Source of the DNA: Hamadaea flava
Lineage (GTDB): Bacteria > Actinomycetota > Actinomycetes > Mycobacteriales > Micromonosporaceae
Assembly: GCF_024172085.1 (NCBI RefSeq)
Contig: NZ_JAMZDZ010000001.1
Location: 1,922,001-1,986,000 of the forward strand
Direction of reading: 5' to 3'
Length of the DNA stretch: 64,000 nucleotides
Of this stretch, positions 15,771 to 25,589 are shown piece after piece. Both the position numbers and the translations under genes were made by a program. The first letter of the stretch is position 1; every line of letters begins with the position of its first letter. Under the pieces are notes generated by a model. That model was not told where the DNA came from. It did not search any database and saw only the letters and a program-made list of their open reading frames with translations.

Positions 15771-16178
15771 GTGATCTCCGCAGCGCCACAGCCGGCCGAC
15801 TTGATCAGCCTGGTCCCTAACAGTGGCGCTTCCGGCCGGACGCTATCCGTGCCGCTGCCGCCCGGAAATGTTGTGATGTCGAGCGAACGAGACCTCAATC
15901 GACTTGTCTTCTGGCTCAGCGACGGCCCGGCACCGGCGACCATCTGGGCGCGCCTGCACCGTGAACACACACAGTCAGGTCTATGGCCCCTACTCCTGGG
16001 CGTTTCTCGCCACGGCCCATCGCGGCCATGGCAGTCAGGAGAGAGGTACCCCGATGACGACGCGGATCCCGGCGCCCACGGTCCGCAGACCCTGCTTGCC
16101 GGCTGGTTGCGGGAGTTACTCGTAGACCAGATGGCCGATTACTGGGTTCTGCCGGTATTCAGACCGGCGGATGGCTGA
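15771..16178 (+). pseudogene. Truncated DUF4253-family gene
   Basis: The 135-aa frame contains LSVPLPPGNVV, FWLSDGPAPATIWARLHREH and SGLWPLLL, the typical start of actinobacterial DUF4253 proteins. Those normally continue well past 200 residues; here the frame stops soon after LLAGWLRELL, without the C-terminal half. Intact DUF4253 genes are often found in accessory regions and their function is unknown. The GTG start is uncertain. Confidence 0.55.
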
Positions 16179-16287
16179 TCCCCTGGCTGGACCACCTTGT
16201 GGCTGGTGAACGGTCGGGCCGACGAGGTGTACCTTGCTAGCCTAAATGTGACGCGAATCGGTCGTCGGCTGCCTAGACTCGACGGTC

Positions 16288-18033
16288 GTGGTGGACCTAC
16301 CGCAGACGCCGGTACCTGTGCTGGATCGCGCCTACTGGCGCGCGGTCGAGCACACCAAAAGGCGGCTTGCCCGCCTGAACCTATCGAACCCGCAGGCCGT
16401 AGCCACGGCTCACCGACGAGCAGAAGGACACTTCTGGGGCGCCTTAGCCATGGCGCGACACAACCACCGCATGCTGGTCGCTTCCCGTACCACCGAGCTC
16501 ATCCCAACCTCCGCGCTCGCCGGGCTCTGTCATGTCAACCGGGCCGACGCGATCCTCAGCCAGTTCGGTGAAATCTGGTCCCTAGCCCCCGATGGATGGA
16601 TTCACGGGCGGCAAGAGTGGCCCGCCCACGTTCAGTGGGGTGCAGACCGGTACGTGGAAACCATTCGTCACCTCGGCGCAGGAAGAAGCCTAGCGGCCGC
16701 CGTCATCGCTCGCAGCCAGCTGGAGCGCTGGACTATCAACGTGGCCGACCACCACGGCGTTGATCCGGATGACGATAGGGACACCGCGGCCTGGATCACT
16801 CGCGTCTGGCAGGTTTACAAGCACCACGACCTTGACATGGGCCGAGCTTGGTCGGAGTTGTCGGAGTTCCTGCACGGACGCGGGAGCCTGACTGCAGGTC
16901 AACAGTGGGAACGATCCGCAGGAGAGGTCAACCGGGACCGCCTGCCACTGGGTGAAGAGACACGCTACCTCCACCATCGAATTGTCGAAATTGAGGCAGC
17001 GACGTTTGCCCAGGTACGAGGATGCGTTTCGACGCTCGCGCTGGAAAACGGCCGTGCCCACTGGGCTCAACTGATGCGAAACGACATCAGCATCCTTTCT
17101 GCCACCTGGCATTCACGGCCGGTCGAGATCTTCTCGCACCAGCTGGACGCAACCTACGCCAACGGGCCATGGGCACAGAAGCACGCGGCCGTAGCACGGG
17201 GCTATCGCCTAAGCATGAAGCTGGCGGCTGAAACAGACCGAGTAGCGCACATCGAACCGAACGCTGCCATGGGGTGCCTCATCGAACGTCGCATGCGCAG
17301 TGTGGAGCGGTTCCGACACTCGCTCGGCAAGGAACAGCGACTCCTCGGCGACGAGTTCGATGTGGGTACACTGCACACCCGCCTATTTCGGTTCATCGCG
17401 ATCACCGAAGCAGCCGAACTCGCCAGCTACTGGGCGCCTGAAGCTGAGCGCATAGCCCTGCGGCTCGCCGCTGGCGCTCTCCGCAGCGCCTTCCACTTCT
17501 GGCTTGAAGATACCGATTTATCCCTGCCCTGCATACGGACCTTGCTCGAACAGACCTGCGTGGCGCACGCCTGGCGCCAAAGGCCCCAGCGTGCCCAGCG
17601 GGTCGCCGATAGCACCGGAGCGCGCAGGTCACCAGCACGTTGGATCGACGCCGCAGGCTGGAAACGGGCAGCAATACTAGGCAAGGCGCTGGGCGAGTTC
17701 TCCCATGTCAGCCTTCGCTCACGAACCAACGGTGCCCGAGCCCTGCTCACAGCCATCCAACCAGACGAGAACCCCCACAAGGCACTCACCGCGAGACGCC
17801 ACGCGCTTGAGTCCGCAGCCTATCTACTTGCATTCGAGGTAGCCGAACGCCTCCACGCAGTCGACCCTCGGTTGGCCGATGGCTTCCGTACCGAGGTGAC
17901 CCTGATGACCGCTGAGGAACACCTGGCCGCGACCGAGGACCTTCTGCAGAGATCCCAGGCACTGCGCGACTACGACTTCGGGTTCCCCGATCACGCCGAC
18001 TGGACTGAGCTTGGCGAGACATGCGATGAATGA
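16288..18033 (+). CDS. Hypothetical 581-aa helical protein
   Basis: A long GTG-started frame with normal high-GC codon use and no overlapping competitor. The product looks all-helical and soluble, rich in Arg, Trp and His, with no signal peptide and no membrane segment. I see no recognisable catalytic motif. The N-terminal half contains ARHNHRMLVASRTTEL and the middle RGYRLSMKLAAETDRVAH, which could be helical repeats. It is monocistronic; about 400 bp without a gene follow. Confidence 0.75.
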   Translation: MVDLPQTPVPVLDRAYWRAVEHTKRRLARLNLSNPQAVATAHRRAEGHFWGALAMARHNHRMLVASRTTELIPTSALAGLCHVNRADAILSQFGEIWSLAPDGWIHGRQEWPAHVQWGADRYVETIRHLGAGRSLAAAVIARSQLERWTINVADHHGVDPDDDRDTAAWITRVWQVYKHHDLDMGRAWSELSEFLHGRGSLTAGQQWERSAGEVNRDRLPLGEETRYLHHRIVEIEAATFAQVRGCVSTLALENGRAHWAQLMRNDISILSATWHSRPVEIFSHQLDATYANGPWAQKHAAVARGYRLSMKLAAETDRVAHIEPNAAMGCLIERRMRSVERFRHSLGKEQRLLGDEFDVGTLHTRLFRFIAITEAAELASYWAPEAERIALRLAAGALRSAFHFWLEDTDLSLPCIRTLLEQTCVAHAWRQRPQRAQRVADSTGARRSPARWIDAAGWKRAAILGKALGEFSHVSLRSRTNGARALLTAIQPDENPHKALTARRHALESAAYLLAFEVAERLHAVDPRLADGFRTEVTLMTAEEHLAATEDLLQRSQALRDYDFGFPDHADWTELGETCDE

Positions 18034-18438
18034 AGGTGATACGTCGCAGTGTGCTGGCGCTTCGGCGCCGCCCACACCCATCATGGCTGCCGAGCGAGTT
18101 CGGCAGATCCTGAACCTGCCTTGATCTCGACAGCCTGGTCGATTTGCCGCTGTCTTCGGGTCGGGGGCTACCGCAACCGGACGATCTGCAAGTCGACCGA
18201 TAGCTTCGTCTTTTGGGCTGCGGGCTTCGCGGCGTGGCTGGTCACCACGGCGGACCAAAGAGCGACGAGTCGTGCGTCGCCTGACGCATCGACGGCATAA
18301 CCGGGTGGAGGAACTCCATCTCATACCCGCCCGCGTTTCAGGCTGCTGTGCGTCGAAGCCTGCGGCGAGTGGACGTGCGCGCCATGGAAGGCACTGCGTG
18401 AGCCTTCCCGCGCGGTGTATGGAGGGATGCACCCAAAG
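18034..18438. other. No gene seen
   Basis: Frames are open on both strands but lack start sites, conserved words or sensible composition. It separates the convergent ends of the 581-aa and 408-aa genes. Confidence 0.5.
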
Positions 18439-19665
18439 TCAGCCATCCGATATCGTCGATGCGCTCAATACGTCAGCCTGCTTCTGTCCGTCGAGGACTC
18501 TGTTGGTCAGCTCGATGGTGGCTAGGTAGGTCCAGAAGATCCAGTCGAGGTAGAAGTCGTCGTAGTCGCGTTTCTGCTTCGCGTCCTGGTGGCGTATGTG
18601 GAAGTTGTTGGCGATGTCGAACAGCGCACCCCGGTCGCTCTTGGCAAGCACGTCCGACAAGACGTTGTGCCTGCGCTCCTCCAGCACGAGGGCAAGCGCG
18701 ACGACCGCGGATCGTTTCTGGTTGCGGTCGGCGCCGCGCTGCCGGTACAGCGCAAGCGCGTGCTTGACTTGATCGGCCGGCTCGCCGTCGTCACGTGCCA
18801 CGACGGCTGCGACGAGCTCACCGCGAGCGTCGTCAGTGACTGCGACGAGCCGTCCCACATCTTCGCCCTCCTCGGCAAGGCGCAGGCCCAACCCGCTGCG
18901 CGCGAGGATTCTGTTGATCCGCCACCGATACGCGATGCGGCCCGAAACGCCGTCGAACGAGCTGTGGTGCCAGCCGCAGCCGGCATAGTTGTGCAGCCAT
19001 CGCGTAGTGGGACGCGCGACGTGATCATGGAGAAGCTCGACGGCGTCGAGGAACAGATCCAGGTCTGCTGTCAGGCGATCGCGATCAAGCGGCCACAGGT
19101 CGTCGACGCCCAGCTCGCGGTGGCTCAGCACGTTAGGTGCATCATCTCGAGGTTCGTCCACGCAGTCCTTGCCGAACCGCTTGTCGAAGTATCCCGCGTA
19201 GTCGAACTCGTTAATGAGGCTGATGACTTCGCGGGCGGCAGCCGCGTTGTCAAGGGCGCCACCTTGACGCTGGCCGGCGAGGCGCTCACGCCAATATGGG
19301 CGGCGATTCTGGCCAAGCTCCAGGAGGATATCTGCGTTGCCGAGGAGGTCGCGCAGGAACTGTTGCCGGATCGTCAGCGACGTCGTACGTGCGGTAGGGC
19401 GCTCCCTGGTGTCCTCACCGAACGTCTGTTGCCCGTCGACAGCGGCGCGAAAGTCGCGAACTGGGCCGCACTGGCTGCCGTCGAGGAATGCCTGCTCTAG
19501 CAGCAGTTCGCACCGGTCGTCCCAGTCCTTCAGGCCGCGCTGGTTCAATAGCTTGGCGGCCTCGGCTCGAAAGAGGGCACGAGGCCAGACCAGCTGGTAG
19601 TCGGGTTCGGTGAGGCGTGCGGTCACCGATGCATCATCCACCATCCGCATGGGCGTGCCCATCAC
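18439..19665 (-). CDS. Hypothetical 408-aa protein, possibly HEPN-like, divergent from nuclease-fold gene
   Basis: The frame starts GTG-ATG at 19665/19662, with further ATGs at 19650 and 19644. The protein is hydrophilic and mostly helical. The C-terminal part has NNFHIRHQD followed by DDFYLDWIFWTYLATIELT, an Arg-x-His in a helix next to an amphipathic helix. This recalls, without proving, HEPN/abortive-infection proteins. It is divergent from the DUF2726-like gene with only 77 bp between them, so the two probably share a control region. An antiviral or toxin-antitoxin role is speculative. Confidence 0.75.
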   Translation of the reverse strand: MMGTPMRMVDDASVTARLTEPDYQLVWPRALFRAEAAKLLNQRGLKDWDDRCELLLEQAFLDGSQCGPVRDFRAAVDGQQTFGEDTRERPTARTTSLTIRQQFLRDLLGNADILLELGQNRRPYWRERLAGQRQGGALDNAAAAREVISLINEFDYAGYFDKRFGKDCVDEPRDDAPNVLSHRELGVDDLWPLDRDRLTADLDLFLDAVELLHDHVARPTTRWLHNYAGCGWHHSSFDGVSGRIAYRWRINRILARSGLGLRLAEEGEDVGRLVAVTDDARGELVAAVVARDDGEPADQVKHALALYRQRGADRNQKRSAVVALALVLEERRHNVLSDVLAKSDRGALFDIANNFHIRHQDAKQKRDYDDFYLDWIFWTYLATIELTNRVLDGQKQADVLSASTISDG

Positions 19666-19742
19666 TCAACGGTTTCGCTCCGGAGACGGAGTACGGTGCC
19701 GTCTATACCGACGCCAGATAACGCGAGGCAGGAGGGTCCAGG

Positions 19743-20705
19743 ATGTCGGACGCAAGCGCAGGCCGCGTTCGGCCTGTGCTGGTGAACCGGTATGAGAAGG
19801 TCACGGACCATCAGCTGAGTGTCGCTGCGGCCAAGTATGGGGACAGACTACTTGCCAAGGTACGGCTCGCCGATGTTGTCGACGTCGATGCATGGACCGC
19901 TGGCGTGAGACGCTACGGGCTGGCATCCCATCTGGACTTCGTGATGGTGACGGCCGAGACGTCCATGCCGAAGTTCGCCGTCGAGCTGGACGGCCGTCAG
20001 CATTGGACCGACCCCGCCACGCGACGACGAGACCGGCTGAAAGATCAACTGTGCGAATGGGCTGGTCTTCCCCTGCTGCGCATCACCAGCGAGTTCATCC
20101 GCCGCCAGGGCCGCTGGACCGTCCTGAACTATGCGATCGAAGCGTTCTACCTATCCGAGGGCTTCTTCGAGGCACAAGAGGCGGGTCACATCCCGATGGA
20201 CGAGCCACTTTTCGCGACTTCGTTCCTCGTTCCAACTGCCGACGGAAGCCTGGGACTCAATGCACTCGATCATGAGGCTCGGCTACTGCTCCTGCGCGAG
20301 TACCAGGACCTGAGGCTTCCGACCTACGCCCCGGACGTCTTCTGGACCACGGACCCATCTGCCGGAGCTGTGCAGGCACACGCATGGATGGCAGTCGCTC
20401 CGAACCGGTATCTCGTTGCCCGGACTCGCGTGCGTGACTGCCGGTTCCAGGGAATCACACCAAGCGAGCTCGCAGGACAGCTCGTGGTGCTCGAGCTCGC
20501 CGATCACGCCAAGAAGTGGCTGGCTGGGGAAGCCGTCGCGTGCGACCGCCGGACCCTGCTTTGCTACATGGGGGAAGCTCAGAAATACATCTCGGATGGT
20601 GGCTTCCTCGGCTGCGTGACCGGCGGTGCCCTTCGCGCTGGCGGGCCGCCGCCGATGACGATCGACATTGACGCTCAAACGCTTGGCGGGCGATCACCGC
20701 GATAA
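19743..20705 (+). CDS. DUF2726-like protein with PD-(D/E)xK-type nuclease fold
   Basis: 320 aa from ATG 19743, with GGAGG 9 bases upstream. Residues about 65-120 hold HLDFVMV, FAVELDGRQH and DQLCEWAGLPLLRITSEF, the pattern of DUF2726 and related VSR/restriction-like domains (acidic residues on two strands, then a helix, then LLRI). No clear Lys follows the ELDG strand, so catalysis is uncertain. The C-terminal 200 residues are unrecognised. Paired divergently with the 408-aa gene; together a candidate two-gene nucleic-acid-targeting module. Confidence 0.75.
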   Translation: MSDASAGRVRPVLVNRYEKVTDHQLSVAAAKYGDRLLAKVRLADVVDVDAWTAGVRRYGLASHLDFVMVTAETSMPKFAVELDGRQHWTDPATRRRDRLKDQLCEWAGLPLLRITSEFIRRQGRWTVLNYAIEAFYLSEGFFEAQEAGHIPMDEPLFATSFLVPTADGSLGLNALDHEARLLLLREYQDLRLPTYAPDVFWTTDPSAGAVQAHAWMAVAPNRYLVARTRVRDCRFQGITPSELAGQLVVLELADHAKKWLAGEAVACDRRTLLCYMGEAQKYISDGGFLGCVTGGALRAGGPPPMTIDIDAQTLGGRSPR

Positions 20706-21042
20706 GGACGGCCACGGCGCCGGTGCACTCCACGGCCCTCTCCTGTCTGCCTCGTATGACTTCAGCAGCACCCTGTATGCGCAGGACAGCAGCGCTCATC
20801 GAAACGGGTGAAGCCAGGTGCTGACTTTCTTAGCCTTGCCGGCTTGTCGGCTTGTCGCTGCAGCTGGCGAAAATCGGCCGCGCAGCCTTCGGCGATCAGC
20901 ATCGCTTCTCAAGATCGTCTTCAGCTTCCCAATCAGCGCCAATGGCGGCTTTGATGCACAAGGGAGAAGGTTGGGGAGGCATCAACCCACTGAGCGCCAC
21001 CTTTCGCCCAAATTTGATCGTGGCCTCGCGCGCATCAGGAGG
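20706..21042. other. No gene seen
   Basis: No frame here has a ribosome site or a recognisable product on either strand. Confidence 0.45.
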
Positions 21043-21465
21043 TCAGCGGCTATGGCTACCTTCCCTGCTGGCGTCAACGCTCAGGTCGGTGGACGACGTC
21101 GGCCGGTAGAGGTTGACGATGTTGCCGTCAGGGTCGCGTAACCACACCGAGCGTCGGCCCCAAGGTTGGGTGGTGGGTGGCTTCACGATCGGGATTGCGG
21201 CGGCCAGCAGCCGTTCGTAGCAGTTGTCGACGTCGTCGACCTCGAACTCCAGCGTGAAATTGCCGCTTCTGGCACCTGCCATTGAACCGGGCACCATCGT
21301 TTCCATGCCGCTGGAGGAGTAGATCGACAGCACAGCGCCGGAGACGGACACGACGGCGAAGGGGTCACCACCGCGGACCGTGGTGTCGAGCACTGTGGCG
21401 TAGAACGCGGCGAGGGACGCTACGTCACTGGTGATCAAACAGGTGCCGTGGAATCGTGCCTCCAT
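21043..21465 (-). CDS. VOC/glyoxalase-fold protein
   Basis: 140 aa (ATG 21465; an ATG three codons upstream is possible). It has the VOC beta-alpha-beta pattern: FHGTCLITSDVASLAAFYA at the start, FTLEFEVDDVDNCYERLLAA in the middle and WLRDPDGNIVNLYRP at the end. The family includes glyoxalases, dioxygenases and antibiotic-binding proteins; metal ligands are consistent with His at residue 5 and Glu in the central strand, but the substrate cannot be read. It is monocistronic, with family repeat copy D just upstream. Confidence 0.85.
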   Translation of the reverse strand: MEARFHGTCLITSDVASLAAFYATVLDTTVRGGDPFAVVSVSGAVLSIYSSSGMETMVPGSMAGARSGNFTLEFEVDDVDNCYERLLAAAIPIVKPPTTQPWGRRSVWLRDPDGNIVNLYRPTSSTDLSVDASREGSHSR

Positions 21466-21652
21466 GGGCGACATCGTACAGATCTTGACGGCGCCTTTCG
21501 TCGCTATGGCGGCCATCCGTCGGTGTGGAACGTCCTTGTCGCCCCGACGCCTGGAGCGTTCATGTCTTCGTCCTCCTCGTCTGGGGGCCGGAGCAAGCGT
21601 CGCCCCCTGGCCGTCGGTGCGGCTGCGGGAGGCGATCAGGTGCCAGCCGAAA

Positions 21653-21733
21653 GTGCGTGCGGTGACCGCAGGCAGCATCGAGCATCGTCCTAGGTCAACG
21701 GTCTCAGACATGTCGCGGCGGAGCGGCTTCTAA
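21653..21733. repeat. Short repeat copy D (about 80 bp)
   Basis: This matches 26098-26178 in module B almost base for base (GCGGTGACCGCAGGCAGCAT then AGGTCAACGGTCTCAGACAT). Related, more diverged copies lie in modules A and C. The tRNA-like part of the modules is absent here. Confidence 0.85.
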
Positions 21734-21842
21734 TGCCGGCAGCAGCCCAGTGAATCTACGCGGCTTCGGAGACCATCCCCTCGTACTTCACCAGTCGACT
21801 GCGGACGAGGCGAAGGGCCGCACGGTGCGCGACAATGCGGCG

Positions 21843-22241
21843 ATGGACCATCACCGGCGCTGCCGTCTTTCGGCCGACGACGGGGAGGTGGAGCTTGCCG
21901 GGCCGCCGGCTGCGCTACGCGCGCTCGCCCGCTTGCTACGCCAACATCCCGAGCCCATTGAGGTGGCGATCACCGGTGGGGTTGTCTGTCAAGAGGCGAC
22001 CGCCGGCCCGCTGCTCGTCCGCCTGCAAGCCGGGACCACGCTGCACTTCTCTGGTGGTCGCGAGTATCTCGATATCATCTGGGATGCGCTCGACGGCGTG
22101 GCTGAGCAAACCGAGACCGCCGATGACCAGACAGTGAACCGGCATCAGCACATCGAATACCTTCCTGGGGACCACTACCGGTCGCCGGACTCGGTTCCGC
22201 TGGTCATCGTGGCCGACTGGCCCGACGCACCGCTCCCGTAA
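21843..22241 (+). CDS. Imm32-like immunity protein (orphan)
   Basis: 132 aa from ATG 21843. The pattern of GPPAALRALARLLRQ, FSGGREYLDIIWDALDGVA, then HQHIEYLPGDHYRSPDSVPL near the C-terminus matches my recollection of Imm32-family immunity proteins. These neutralise polymorphic toxins from kin or neighbours. No toxin gene is adjacent, so this is an orphan immunity gene, as is common in immunity arrays. The family call is by eye only. Confidence 0.65.
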   Translation: MDHHRRCRLSADDGEVELAGPPAALRALARLLRQHPEPIEVAITGGVVCQEATAGPLLVRLQAGTTLHFSGGREYLDIIWDALDGVAEQTETADDQTVNRHQHIEYLPGDHYRSPDSVPLVIVADWPDAPLP

Positions 22242-22384
22242 CACACCCTCGGCCGATCCGCGCGAAACATTTTCCAGGAGGCGGTCCATTAACACGACGG
22301 CCTGCCCGAGTCTCGACAACGTCCTAGAGTGTGCCAGTGACCGAAGAACCGTCGCGACCAGCCGGCTCCTGCACCTGCCTCGAA

Positions 22385-23095
22385 ATGACGTCCCGCCGAC
22401 CGCAGAAGCCGACGCGCTTTCACGCCGAAAGGCAGGACGTACGCGCACCAGGCTGGATCCGGTTATTGGAGCTGATCGAGCAGGCGGCCGCTGACGGTCG
22501 GGAGGTCTTCACCCCACTGACCGACCTCACCCCGGAACAGCGCAGACAGGTCATAACGTTGCCACCGACGATCGCCAAGCTGACGGCGGTTAGGCACCTC
22601 GGGCTCTACGGCAGCAATCTGGTGCGCATCCCGCCGGAGATCGGCGCCATGTCGAGCCTGGAGATGTTCGACCCGTATACGTCCCCGCGGCTGCACTGGT
22701 TCCCCTACGAGATCACTCACTGCACCCAGCTCACCGGAAGCAGGGTGAGCACCCGGCGAATCTACGGCAACTACAAATACCGGTCGCACTTCCCGCAATT
22801 GACCGATTCTGCGTCGGAGTTCGACCTCGACGACTTGGACCCAGGCGTATGGGGAGCCGCGGCGATCAGAACGTGCAGTGTTTGCGGCCAGGCGGTCACC
22901 AGCGCAAATCTACGACAAGTCTGGATCTCCCTCTGGACCTCCGGCGCAGACGTCCTGCCGCTGCTGGTAAACGCCTGCTCACAGGAGTGCGTCGAGACCC
23001 TTCCCGAACCCACCAAAGGCTATGTCCCGCAACCACACCGAGGTGGCCCTGACATCAAACAGCCAGCGCCTGGTCACCACCCGTTGACGGAATGA
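22385..23095 (+). CDS. Leucine-rich-repeat protein with Cys zinc-ribbon-like tail
   Basis: 236 aa from ATG 22385 (GTG 22331 would add 18 residues). The motifs GWIRLLELIEQAAADGRE, LPPTIAKLTAVRHLGLYG, LVRIPPEIGAMSSLEMF and RLHWFPYEITHC form two or three LRR units of a family common in actinobacteria. The C-terminal part carries CSVCGQ and, after about 40 residues, CSQEC, likely a zinc site. The function is unknown; LRR proteins bind other proteins, and the neighbouring Imm32-like gene suggests a role in toxin immunity. Confidence 0.75.
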   Translation: MTSRRPQKPTRFHAERQDVRAPGWIRLLELIEQAAADGREVFTPLTDLTPEQRRQVITLPPTIAKLTAVRHLGLYGSNLVRIPPEIGAMSSLEMFDPYTSPRLHWFPYEITHCTQLTGSRVSTRRIYGNYKYRSHFPQLTDSASEFDLDDLDPGVWGAAAIRTCSVCGQAVTSANLRQVWISLWTSGADVLPLLVNACSQECVETLPEPTKGYVPQPHRGGPDIKQPAPGHHPLTE

Positions 23096-23171
23096 ATCGG
23101 GCGTCAATGTCGACGTGGGAAGGCGCTCGGCTTCGGCAAGCTCGACAACACACTTACCGTAGGGTGCGCCG

Positions 23172-24140
23172 ATGGGCTACTTCGGTTCCATCCTGCTGAC
23201 CCGGTCGAGCACTCGTGCCGCCCTCCTGCCTTACATCGACCGCATCGGCGTGCAGCACCGCCACCTGCGCGAACTCCGCGACGGCTGGCAGATCCTGGAG
23301 ACTTCCAACCTGATCTCGGACCCACCTGACCTCGTGGCGGCTTTGCAAGATCTCACCATCGCGTGGAATGCGCCCGCTCTGGCCGCGTACGTCAACGACG
23401 GCGACTGCGCCCAAGTGCACTGGTCGCTGCCCGGCACGCCGGTGTCGTCAGTGCACCTGCCGCAGCCGGCGTCCACCGACGACTGCGGATACATGCACCG
23501 CCCCGCTAACATCCTCACCCGAGCCGCCGCCGACGTCGCCGGTGACCTCACCACCTGGGCCGCCGTATGCGGACTCCCGGTCGCCCAGCGCCGACTGGTC
23601 CGCACCATTGGCTACGACTATCAGGAGGGCGAATACCTTAGCACCGACGACCAAGTCTTCGAACTGATCCGATCCCTCGGATTCGCCGACATCCCAGTAT
23701 CTCGGCCCTACACGGTGGACCCCTATGCGCAACCGTTCGACGTCGTGACCCTGAACATGATCGGACTTGCATTCCGTGCGCACAGCCAAGCCGCCGCCCG
23801 CCGCCAGGGCTACGCCGAACTCGCCGGCCCCGAACAATCGTGGGAAGCCGAAGCCATCCGCCTGTCGGCGGACGTGTTCGCCGCCGCATTCGCCGACGAA
23901 GCCGATCTCCAGGCACTCGCCGAACGTGCCCTGTGGGTTCAAACCGCAGAGACAGCCGCCCGGGAGGGAACGGCTCCGCCGCCTCGCGAAGCCGAACCTG
24001 GTGTCACCAACACGATCCGGCTCGCCGCCGACCTCGCCGCATCGCAACTGGCAATGCACCGCCGACGGCCCTCTGTCTTCGACCGCGACTACCACGCGGG
24101 CACCGGCAAGTGGCCGGAGTTGACCGGCGATCAGGCATGA
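23172..24140 (+). CDS. Hypothetical 322-aa protein
   Basis: An ATG-started frame with clear high-GC codon bias 76 bp after the LRR gene on the same strand. The product begins MGYFGSILLTRSSTRAALLP and is soluble with no signal peptide. The middle region (YDYQEGEYLSTDDQVFELIR) is acidic and aromatic, a texture seen in many immunity-type proteins. The C-terminal half is helical and Ala-rich. I do not recognise the family. Confidence 0.75.
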   Translation: MGYFGSILLTRSSTRAALLPYIDRIGVQHRHLRELRDGWQILETSNLISDPPDLVAALQDLTIAWNAPALAAYVNDGDCAQVHWSLPGTPVSSVHLPQPASTDDCGYMHRPANILTRAAADVAGDLTTWAAVCGLPVAQRRLVRTIGYDYQEGEYLSTDDQVFELIRSLGFADIPVSRPYTVDPYAQPFDVVTLNMIGLAFRAHSQAAARRQGYAELAGPEQSWEAEAIRLSADVFAAAFADEADLQALAERALWVQTAETAAREGTAPPPREAEPGVTNTIRLAADLAASQLAMHRRRPSVFDRDYHAGTGKWPELTGDQA

Positions 24141-24280
24141 TGCGTACGGCTGCCCAACATTCGTTGGTTCGCCACAGCCCGGCGCGGAGCAGTGCGCGCT
24201 GAACGGCACGAGCGGTTCCCTTGATCGCACGACGGTCAGGGCGCGCCACGGCGCCGAAGGCAAAGGATTAGTCTGCCGCG

Positions 24281-24998
24281 GTGCCGCTGACGTTCCCCTC
24301 GCACGCTGCAATGCCGTTGCCGCTGAAGCTGTGGTGGCCGCGCTGGTTTGATGGGGTGGCACTCGTCGCCGGGGCGGCCTCGCCTGATCTCGCGTACGCC
24401 CTGGACGGGTCGGGGCTGCCGGTGTTCCCGTTGTCGCACCAGTGGCCAGGCGTGGTGCTGTTCTGCCTGCCGGTGACGCTGGTCTGCGCGGCAGTGGTGC
24501 GCCGGGCGGCGCCGGTGGTCGCCGCACACTTGCCGCGACGACCAGCCGTGTTGGCGCTGCGCGACTACGGCGTGCTCGGCGCGTACCGGCACGCCATCCT
24601 GGTAAGCGCTGCGTCAGCGCTGATTGCCGCAGCGAGCCACCTGGTCTGGGACCGGTTGACCGAACACACGCCCGCACTGGACTTGGTCTCCACCGCCGGC
24701 GGCGCGCTCGTGACGCTGGCACTGGCCGTGCACCTCGGCAGGCACCGGCTACTACGCCGCTGGCATGGCGCGCCGCCGGCACGGCGGACCAGGCCTGGCC
24801 TTGTTCTGGACAGTAGCCGTCGCGGTCACAACCGCTGGAACCGTGCTCACATTCCAGCTACCCGGCGCGTTCCTGCTGCACACCACCGGCGCACGACTAC
24901 TCGTCAGCCTCGGCCTTGGACTCGCCACCGCAGCGGCCGTGACCGTCGTCGCCCCGCAGCGGCCAGCGCACAGCGAACCCGTAATCGTGCCGAAGTAA
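24281..24998 (+). pseudogene. DUF4184 membrane protein gene, frameshifted
   Basis: It starts at GTG 24281 with the DUF4184 signature PLTFPSHAAMPLPLKLWW, followed by PRWFDGVALVAGAASPDLAY. Several membrane helices follow up to about 24770. There the frame runs on into meaningless Arg-rich residues, while a different frame continues with membrane-like sequence (LALFWTVAVAVTTAGTVLTF) to a stop at 24998. One lost or gained base near 24770-24800 explains this. A sequencing error is possible; otherwise the gene is broken. Confidence 0.7.
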
Positions 24999-25055
24999 GA
25001 CTTTCACTCGATCCACGGCAGGACAGAGCGTCTCATCCGCGATCGCCACCAGCGC

Positions 25056-25589
25056 CTACAGGCCGTGAGAACCAACCTCAACGACGCTGCGTGCCCCCGC
25101 CGCACGCATCATCCACCTCAACGTGCCGACAGCCGCAGGGTCCTCAAACACCTCGACTTCAATCCAGAACTCCGAATCATCGTCGGCACCGCCGTTCCAC
25201 CAGCGCCAGGAACGCTGCATGTCGGATGAGTAGTCAAACCATCCGATCCAGCTGGCGAAGGTCCACGGCCGCTCAGCTTCGTAGCGGAGCTTCCCCGCTT
25301 CGTCGAGCACCCTCCAAGCTCGTAGCGCCTCCTCCGCCTCGGCCTTAGACAGCTCCGGGGCGCACGCACGCACGAACCAGTCCGGCATGTGGGCCTTCCA
25401 GTCCTCAACGCTGACAGGTAGCTCACCTCGCGGCGGGATCCAGTGGGTGACCGCAATCAACAACTCCTTGCAACGATCAAGCGAGGACTGCGAGCGACCA
25501 TCGGTCTCACCGACAAAGCGTCGGAGCACACCCTCCGGACTCCCTTGAGGACCACGGAGGATACGGACTCCTTCAACCGTGCGCGTCAT
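25056..25589 (-). CDS. Intact paralogue of the IS-split gene (unknown family)
   Basis: 177 aa from ATG 25589 (MTRTVEGVRILRGPQG) to TAG at 25056. Acidic and Trp-rich: HWIPPRGELPVSVEDWKAH, FASWIGWFDYSSDMQRS, WRWWNGGADDDSEFW. No membrane segment. It lies directly upstream of module B, in the same arrangement as the split copy upstream of module A. The near identity between the two copies shows a recent duplication of gene plus module. It could be an immunity-type protein given size and composition, but I recognise no family. Confidence 0.8.
   Translation of the reverse strand: MTRTVEGVRILRGPQGSPEGVLRRFVGETDGRSQSSLDRCKELLIAVTHWIPPRGELPVSVEDWKAHMPDWFVRACAPELSKAEAEEALRAWRVLDEAGKLRYEAERPWTFASWIGWFDYSSDMQRSWRWWNGGADDDSEFWIEVEVFEDPAAVGTLRWMMRAAGARSVVEVGSHGL

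Noticed and set aside
23448-24782. A 444-codon minus-strand frame
   Set aside because: Antisense to two better-supported genes (23172 and 24281) and rich in Arg and Pro with no domain.
24800-25348. Extension of the DUF4184 frame to 355 codons
   Set aside because: After about 24790 the residues are Arg/His-rich and antisense to the 25056 gene; the true C-terminus is in another frame.
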